Origin: Chloroflexota bacterium
GTDB taxonomy: Bacteria; Chloroflexota; Dehalococcoidia; Lucifugimonadales; Lucifugimonadaceae
DNA length: 64,000 bases
Direction of reading: 5' to 3'
Assembly: GCA_002730555.1 (NCBI GenBank)
Contig: PCAM01000006.1
Coordinates: 62,001 to 126,000 of the forward strand
Shown here piece by piece: positions 58,932-64,000 of the stretch. The translations under genes and the position numbers were made by a program. Positions within the stretch are counted from its first letter, which is position 1, and each line of letters opens with the position of its first letter. The notes under the pieces were generated by a model. That model was not told the DNA's origin. It saw nothing but the letters and a program-made list of their open reading frames with translations, and ran no database searches.

Positions 58932-61892
58932 CTAATTCTTGCTCGAGGCGAGGGTTTCCCGGACGACGTTCGGCGCAGCCTCCAGGGCCTTGCCAAGTAA
59001 AGAGGGATCGGAGCCTCCGGCCTGTGCGACGTCCGCACTCCCACCTCCACGCCCGTTCATGATTTCGGCGATGCCTCTGACGATGGCCCCGGCGTTGTGC
59101 CCCTGTTCCACAAGGTCTCTGGTCACCATGGCGATAACGGTGGGCTTGCCTTCCAACTCGCCACCCACGACCACGATCCCGCTGCCGAGCTGGTCGCGCA
59201 GGTGATCGCCCAGTTCCCGCAATCCCTTCGCATTCACACCGGACTTTTCAAGAACAATTACCTTCGCACCGTCAACGTCGACGGCCGATTCGCTTGCGCT
59301 GGGCCCAGAACCGCCGCCGCCCAATAGCGCCTCGCGCTCAAGTCGCGCCACCGTCCGGCGCGCCTCATCCAGTTCGTCGAGCTGTGCCTCGATGCGGGCG
59401 TTCAAATCGAGAACCGGAGTGCGGAGTTTCGCCGAGATATCGGCGAGCACACCGAAGCGCTCCCGCTGGTATTCCTCAGCGCCCTTGCCGGTGAGCGCCT
59501 CAAGCCTGCGGGTGCCGGAGCCAATTCCGGTCTCGGTCGTTATGAAGAATGCGCCGATACCGCCAGTGTGGGCCATGTGCGTGCCGCCGCAGAGCTCGTA
59601 GCTCCACGGGGCGTCGATCTGGATGGTCCGCACATCGGCCTCATATTTGTCTCCGAAAAAGGCCAGCGCGCCGCGATCGATCGCCTCCCGGTACGACGAC
59701 CACTCAACAATAACGTCGTGGTTCTCGCGAATCTTGTCGTTGACTATATCCTGGACCTGCCGGATCTCGTCCGGGGTCATCGCGGCGACGTGTGTGAAGT
59801 CGAAGCGCAGTCGGTCTGGAGCCACGAGCGAGCCGGTCTGCCGCACGTGGGTTCCGAGGACTTGCCTCAGAGCTGAATGGACGAGGTGTGTGGCCGTGTG
59901 GTTCCGGCGGATGCGCTCGCGGCGCTCTTCGTTGACGGTCGCCGCTACAGAATCGCCAACATGCACTGCTCCGCTCTTTATCACGGCCGTATGCACGTTC
60001 ACCTGGGAGTATGAGTTCTGGGTGTCCGTGATCTCCACTTCTACGCCGTCACTGGCGACGATTCCGGCGTCTCCCATCTGACCACCGCGCTCGGCGTAGA
60101 AAGGCGTCTCGTGGAGGATGATTTCTACTTGGTCGCCTTCGTTGGCCTCCGGCGTTGAGTCGCCGTCCTTGATGATGCCAACAACCTGCGTGTCGACCGT
60201 GAGCGTCTCATAGCCCCGGAACGGAGTGTCGTCGATGCCAAGCGACTCATAAACACGGCGTGAAGCGATGTCGCCGCCAAACATACTCCCCGACGCACGG
60301 CCGCGCTCCCGTTGCGCCTCCATCTGCTCCTCAAAACCGACACGATCTAGGAGCCGATCCATCTCTCCATCACCGGCGAATTCCGGTGCCGAATCCCCGG
60401 TCAACACCATGTACCGGTCCAGCGCGTCCTCACGCACCAGTTCTGGCGGGAAGCCGTAGGTGTCGTACAGTAGAAAAGCCTCGGTTCCGGAGACCATATT
60501 CGGCCAGTTCAACGTCCTCTGGCGCGCTCGGTCATCATCGCCGGACGAGGCGACTGCCGTAATCGAATCTCGTATCGCTTCGTACGCGGCGCGCATACCG
60601 ACGGTGGAAGAGTCGTCCCCTTCCGGGGATTCGAATCCGCGTTCCCTGAGAAACTCCGGGACTCGCCCCGGCGTGATCCCGCCCGAGACGGTCGCGTCCA
60701 ACGTCTCCTGGACTGATCCGTGCGCTTCCCGGTATTCAAACATGCCGTCTAGCACGCGGGTGCCCTGTGCGACAGCGCGAGCGAAGCTCTCTTCCTCGAT
60801 CTCCATCACCCGGAGGATAAACGGACGGTTGTCTTTCAACTCCGGATACACATCACACATCTGGTCCATCGCGGCTACAGCGACATCCCCGATAAAGGGG
60901 CCTTCGATGCCAAGTGCCAGGCCAAATCGCACGGCGCGCCTGATGATGCGGCGCAGCACGTAGCCGCGACCGGTGTTACCGGGGACGACGCCGTCGCCGA
61001 TCAGAAATGATGCCGAACGTGCGTGCTCGGCGACCGCACCAAGCGCGCGGTCGATCCCCGGGTCGGCGCCCCACTGTCGTCCGGCCAGCTCCTCGGCCTT
61101 CGAGATGACGGGCACAAAAACGTCCGTGTCATAAAGCGTGGTCACGTCCTGCAGGACGGCGGCGGCCCGTTCAAGCCCCATCCCTGTGTCGATGTTCTTG
61201 TTCGGAAGCGGTGTGTCGTTGCCTTCTAGATCCCGGTAGAACTGCGTGAAGACGAGGTTGTAGACCTCAAGGAAATCGTCGTGCGTGTTCGGTCCCCACC
61301 CGTTCTTGCGGATCGGGTCGTCCAGCGCCGGCACGTCGTCCATAGAGCCACGGTAGTAATGCAGCTCGGAGCACGGCCCGCACGGACCCTCTGCGCCCGC
61401 CGGGCCCCACCAGTTGTCCTCATCGCCAAACCTGTAGATCCGTTCCGCCTCCATGCCGAGGTCCAGCCAGACCTGTTCAGCCTCGTCGTCATCCGTGTAG
61501 ATAGTGATGTACAGGCGGTCACGGTCAAAACCGAGGTGGTTCACCATCAGGTCCAGCGACCACTCGCAGGCTTCCTTCTTGAAGTAATCGCCGAAGCTGA
61601 AGTTGCCGAGCATCTCGAACAAGGTCAGGTGCGTGGCATCTCCGACCTCATCGATATCGGTGGTCCGAAAGCTCTTCTGCGATGTTGTCAGCCGTGGGTG
61701 AGGCGGGGCCGATTCCCCTGCGAAATAGGCCTTGAATTGGGCCATGCCGGAGTTCGTCAGCAGCAGCGTGGGGTCGCCCGCCGGGATCAGAGACGCCGCG
61801 GGCATGCGCAGGTGGTCCTGCCCCTCGAAATACTTCAGGAAGACTTCGCGTATCTCATCCGTGCTTCGCGGCATTGAACGTGAACTTGTCAT
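58932..61892 (-). CDS. alaS: Alanyl-tRNA synthetase
   Basis: 986-residue class II synthetase, somewhat longer than the usual 870-900. Catalytic core: EIREVFLKYFEGQDHLRMP at the start, LTNSGMAQFKAYFAG (motif 1 region), NIDTGMGLERAAAVLQ (motif 3 region). The editing domain has NHTATHLVHSALRQVLG with HxxxH and CGGTHMAHTGGIGAF, whose Cys and His bind zinc. The C-terminal DHHA1 domain ends RGGGSADVAQAGG. Extra length sits around residues 360-440, between the helical tRNA-binding region and the editing domain (EDDRARQRTLN-like insert). The ATG at 61892 or at residue 7 could start it. It is followed by ruvX and aroE in one run. Confidence 0.96.
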   Translation of the reverse strand: MTSSRSMPRSTDEIREVFLKYFEGQDHLRMPAASLIPAGDPTLLLTNSGMAQFKAYFAGESAPPHPRLTTSQKSFRTTDIDEVGDATHLTLFEMLGNFSFGDYFKKEACEWSLDLMVNHLGFDRDRLYITIYTDDDEAEQVWLDLGMEAERIYRFGDEDNWWGPAGAEGPCGPCSELHYYRGSMDDVPALDDPIRKNGWGPNTHDDFLEVYNLVFTQFYRDLEGNDTPLPNKNIDTGMGLERAAAVLQDVTTLYDTDVFVPVISKAEELAGRQWGADPGIDRALGAVAEHARSASFLIGDGVVPGNTGRGYVLRRIIRRAVRFGLALGIEGPFIGDVAVAAMDQMCDVYPELKDNRPFILRVMEIEEESFARAVAQGTRVLDGMFEYREAHGSVQETLDATVSGGITPGRVPEFLRERGFESPEGDDSSTVGMRAAYEAIRDSITAVASSGDDDRARQRTLNWPNMVSGTEAFLLYDTYGFPPELVREDALDRYMVLTGDSAPEFAGDGEMDRLLDRVGFEEQMEAQRERGRASGSMFGGDIASRRVYESLGIDDTPFRGYETLTVDTQVVGIIKDGDSTPEANEGDQVEIILHETPFYAERGGQMGDAGIVASDGVEVEITDTQNSYSQVNVHTAVIKSGAVHVGDSVAATVNEERRERIRRNHTATHLVHSALRQVLGTHVRQTGSLVAPDRLRFDFTHVAAMTPDEIRQVQDIVNDKIRENHDVIVEWSSYREAIDRGALAFFGDKYEADVRTIQIDAPWSYELCGGTHMAHTGGIGAFFITTETGIGSGTRRLEALTGKGAEEYQRERFGVLADISAKLRTPVLDLNARIEAQLDELDEARRTVARLEREALLGGGGSGPSASESAVDVDGAKVIVLEKSGVNAKGLRELGDHLRDQLGSGIVVVGGELEGKPTVIAMVTRDLVEQGHNAGAIVRGIAEIMNGRGGGSADVAQAGGSDPSLLGKALEAAPNVVRETLASSKN

Positions 61893-62086
61893 GTTTGCGG
61901 GCTAGCGCTCGGCCTCCGGCGGGTTCTTCTTATCGATCGGGTCTGCCGGGCCGGTAAACCGGGGGCGCCCGGTAATCCCGACACGGGAGTAAAGGGCTCC
62001 ATTCTATCGGGAGCTCATGCGGCGGTGGGACGGTGTGTATTGCCGGGTCACGTCCCGTTTCGGCAAAGCGGGTCTACGTGTCGTCC

Positions 62087-63211
62087 CTATGCCGCATCAA
62101 GGAACGAGCCAGCGATGATGCTCAAGGTGATCATGAACGCGATTACCGTCGCGATCGTCAAAGCTACCCTCGGACCGACGCTGACGATCGATCGAAGATC
62201 GACGCCCAGCCCGATGCCGACCATCGCCACGATAAATAGCAGTTTGGAGATATCACGCACTTGCCCGCCAAGCTCTTCACCGATGAAGCCACTGGATCGA
62301 AGAGTTGAAAGGATGATGAATCCGAGGACGAACCAGGGTGTCCAGCGCGTGATGAAAAACGCGGCCGTAGGCCGGTGCCAGGGCAAGTCGCGGGCGCCCT
62401 CTGAAATTTCCGGGGTTTCTCGCACAACGCCGTTGGAGGCATGCCTTTTCTGAATGATCTGCGCAGCTATAACCATCGGTGAAAGCATCAACACCCGGGT
62501 CAATTTGACGACGATCGCCACCGATGCAGAGGTCTGGCTGACCAGGGCCGATGCTGAGTACACCTGTGCCATGGCGTAGACAGCCATCCCGGCGACGATG
62601 CCATAGTGGTAGTCGCTCAATCCGAATATCGGCGCCAAGAACTGCAACAGCAAGATCTGCGTTGCGCCAAGGATTGCACTTATCCCGATCGCAGCGGCAA
62701 CGTCGGATGGTCGGGCGTTGATCACCGGCGCCATCACAGCAACCGCGGAATTACCGCAGATCGAATTCCCGACGCCGACAAGGATCGCCAGTTTCCGGTT
62801 TAGGCCCAGAGCTACGTGGCCAACGAGATAGGCGAGCCCCATGCTGCCGAGCACGCCGGTGAGGATCAGCGCAAACAGCCCCGTTCCCGACTTCGTGATA
62901 TCAGGCAGGAACACGCTCGCTCCGAGAATCATCACGGCGAACTCTAGGACGTTCCTGCCGGTGTACCTGGCGCCCGTTTTGTGCCATTCAGCGGACGGCG
63001 CCAAGTTCTTGATAACGATGCCTAAGAGGAGAGCGACCAGCAGGCCGTCCACGTACGCGCTATCAATCGCCCGGTCTCCCAGATAAATAAAAACACCGGC
63101 CATGGCGGAGAAGGCCAGGCCGGGTAAAAAGGGACGCACCGGGGAGAGAAAGGGTGCGTCCGTCCTGAAGGTCAAGATCGACATCGACAGAATCGACATC
63201 GACACATACAT
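62087..63211 (-). CDS. YeiH/UPF0324-family putative sulfate or organic anion exporter
   Basis: 374-residue membrane protein with about ten helices. The family signature GVGNSICGNSAVAVMAPVI lies near residue 150, followed by IGISAILGATQILLLQFL and YGIVAGMAVYAMAQVYSA. Length is normal. Members of this family (YeiH, YadS-like) are annotated as sulfate exporters on limited evidence, so the substrate is uncertain; the nearby sulfatases are too distant to argue from. The first ten residues come from a 15-base tandem repeat (TCGATGTCGATTCTG and a near copy), giving SMSILSMSIL. Several Met residues there could start translation, and none has a clear ribosome binding site. Confidence 0.85.
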   Translation of the reverse strand: MYVSMSILSMSILTFRTDAPFLSPVRPFLPGLAFSAMAGVFIYLGDRAIDSAYVDGLLVALLLGIVIKNLAPSAEWHKTGARYTGRNVLEFAVMILGASVFLPDITKSGTGLFALILTGVLGSMGLAYLVGHVALGLNRKLAILVGVGNSICGNSAVAVMAPVINARPSDVAAAIGISAILGATQILLLQFLAPIFGLSDYHYGIVAGMAVYAMAQVYSASALVSQTSASVAIVVKLTRVLMLSPMVIAAQIIQKRHASNGVVRETPEISEGARDLPWHRPTAAFFITRWTPWFVLGFIILSTLRSSGFIGEELGGQVRDISKLLFIVAMVGIGLGVDLRSIVSVGPRVALTIATVIAFMITLSIIAGSFLDAA

Positions 63212-63469
63212 GTACAGGTGCGGTGCGCCATGGCATCCCCAGAAAGTTGTTCACGTAGACGCGCAAGCGGGCCGATCTACGAACGATTCGAGCATTCTAT
63301 GGACGTGTGTATGAGGAAATCGTGAGGGCGCGTGAAACACGATCGCCGGAGCCGCACTGCACGGGAATGTGGGCGCTGGGATCTTAGGCTAATCGGCAAA
63401 TCGGTTGGGGTAATATCGGATCACGACGACGTTCAGATCACATGTGCCTGGAGACCGGGAGCGTTACCC

Positions 63470-64000
63470 CTAGCCATCGTCCCTGGCGACTTCGTCCGGG
63501 TCAATTTTTCGGCGACGCAAAGCCTGTTCGCGCGCCATCTGGTCCAGCTCCGCCATGCGCTCGGTCGAGCGAGGATTGGGCCGATGCTCGTCTTCGTCTT
63601 CTTCATTCAGAAACGCCGGTCGTGACCGTTGCCTGATCTGGCGCGATATGTCGTCCAGCTCCGTCAGACGCTCCAGGGAGCGCGGGTTGGGGCGACTCCG
63701 ACGTTCCGTTTCTGCAGTCAGCGCCGATTCCCGGAGCGCCTCCCGGCGAGCCTCTTCAGGCATCTCCAGATCGTTCAGCGATTCGGCATCGGCGTGAACG
63801 TCTTCGTCACCCTGGTTGCCTTTTGACGGGTGCGCACCGACGCCCCAGTAGATGGTCTGATGCGGGAACGGTATTTCGATGCCCTCTTCGTCGAACCGGT
63901 CCTTGATCCGCTTGCGCAACTCGCCGGCGATCTCCCACTGTGTGAGGGGCCGGCAGACGCCGAGCATCTTGATGGTGATCTGCGAATCGTCGAACGAGTC
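63470..64000 (-). CDS. MscS-family mechanosensitive channel, C-terminal part (runs off the window)
   Basis: The frame is open to the window edge and continues upstream beyond 64000, so this is partial. Visible text begins DSFDDSQITIKMLGVCRPLT, the C-terminal beta domain of MscS, and goes on QWEIAGELRKRIKDRFDEEG then IEIPFPHQTIYWG, the hallmark end of the small MscS family. A polar, charged tail of about 110 residues follows, containing two copies of RPNPRSxERxxELDxxxR. This tail is not part of the usual channel and may be an adaptor or disordered region. The channel would sit in the inner membrane and open under turgor. Confidence 0.85.
   Translation of the reverse strand, partial: DSFDDSQITIKMLGVCRPLTQWEIAGELRKRIKDRFDEEGIEIPFPHQTIYWGVGAHPSKGNQGDEDVHADAESLNDLEMPEEARREALRESALTAETERRSRPNPRSLERLTELDDISRQIRQRSRPAFLNEEDEDEHRPNPRSTERMAELDQMAREQALRRRKIDPDEVARDDG
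63542..63702. repeat. In-frame duplicated motif in the MscS tail
   Basis: Two related segments of about 48 bases, starting at 63542 and 63652 (110 bases apart), encode RPNPRSTERMAELDQMAR and RPNPRSLERLTELDDISR. The duplication keeps the reading frame. Confidence 0.65.

Noticed and set aside
60640-60665. tRNA-like GGGGATTCGAATCC
   Set aside because: It lies inside the alaS coding frame, and no cloverleaf is possible.
61893-62086. T-box leader upstream of alaS
   Set aside because: The conserved T-box sequence and antiterminator could not be found. Only GC-rich short hairpins are present.

Overview
The window is GC-rich bacterial chromosome with no rRNA, tRNA, CRISPR array, insertion sequence or phage module that I could see. 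The gene content suggests a Chloroflexota lineage related to the SAR202/Dehalococcoidia group. The reasons are four enolase-superfamily paralogues in 64 kb, tandem type I sulfatases, an eroding futalosine menaquinone cluster, a single-chain acyl-CoA carboxylase, a fused family III CoA-transferase and frequent TTG starts. This placement is inference; there is no marker RNA in the window.

Layout: 0.2-4.4 kb holds envelope genes (O-antigen ligase/TPR protein and two small membrane proteins). 4.6-16.6 kb is a carbohydrate and sulfate-ester region: an enolase-superfamily enzyme, a decayed sulfite-oxidase-family gene, a malate/lactate-type dehydrogenase, an MFS transporter, a GH51 arabinofuranosidase, a uronate-dehydrogenase-like SDR, a lipoprotein and two tandem sulfatases. 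16.7-22.9 kb is a futalosine-type menaquinone cluster (TetR, UbiA, UbiX, UbiD, MqnE', MqnA, MqnD') in which mqnE and mqnD are truncated and the mqnD remnant abuts a comM remnant. 23.3-30.1 kb has a GNAT remnant, mutL with a HAD gene, and three tandem MFS exporters. 30.4-35.5 kb holds a threonine-dehydratase-like enzyme, pyrD, ribokinase and a Cof-type HAD phosphatase.

35.7-42.1 kb is a second sugar-acid region: two tandem enolase-superfamily genes, a lactonase-type amidohydrolase, an MBL-fold hydrolase, two dead gene fragments and a fourth, divergent enolase-superfamily gene. After a further MFS gene and a membrane-anchored nuclease come thrC, a NIL-domain protein and a MoaD/ThiS-like carrier (44.8-46.8 kb), aroC-aroK-aroB (47.3-50.3 kb), a single-chain biotin-dependent carboxylase (51.1-54.5 kb), a fused CaiB-type CoA-transferase (54.8-57.3 kb), alaS-ruvX-aroE (57.6-61.9 kb), a YeiH-family exporter and the C-terminal end of an MscS channel.

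The clearest themes are oxidative catabolism of sugar acids or lactones (glycosidase, uronate dehydrogenase, lactonase, acid-sugar dehydratases) and extensive gene decay. At least seven broken genes lie in gaps that an ORF caller would leave empty. Short palindromic repeats are scattered between genes. The most unusual intact gene is the enolase-superfamily protein at 40.9-42.1 kb, whose first metal-ligand position appears to be lysine instead of aspartate.
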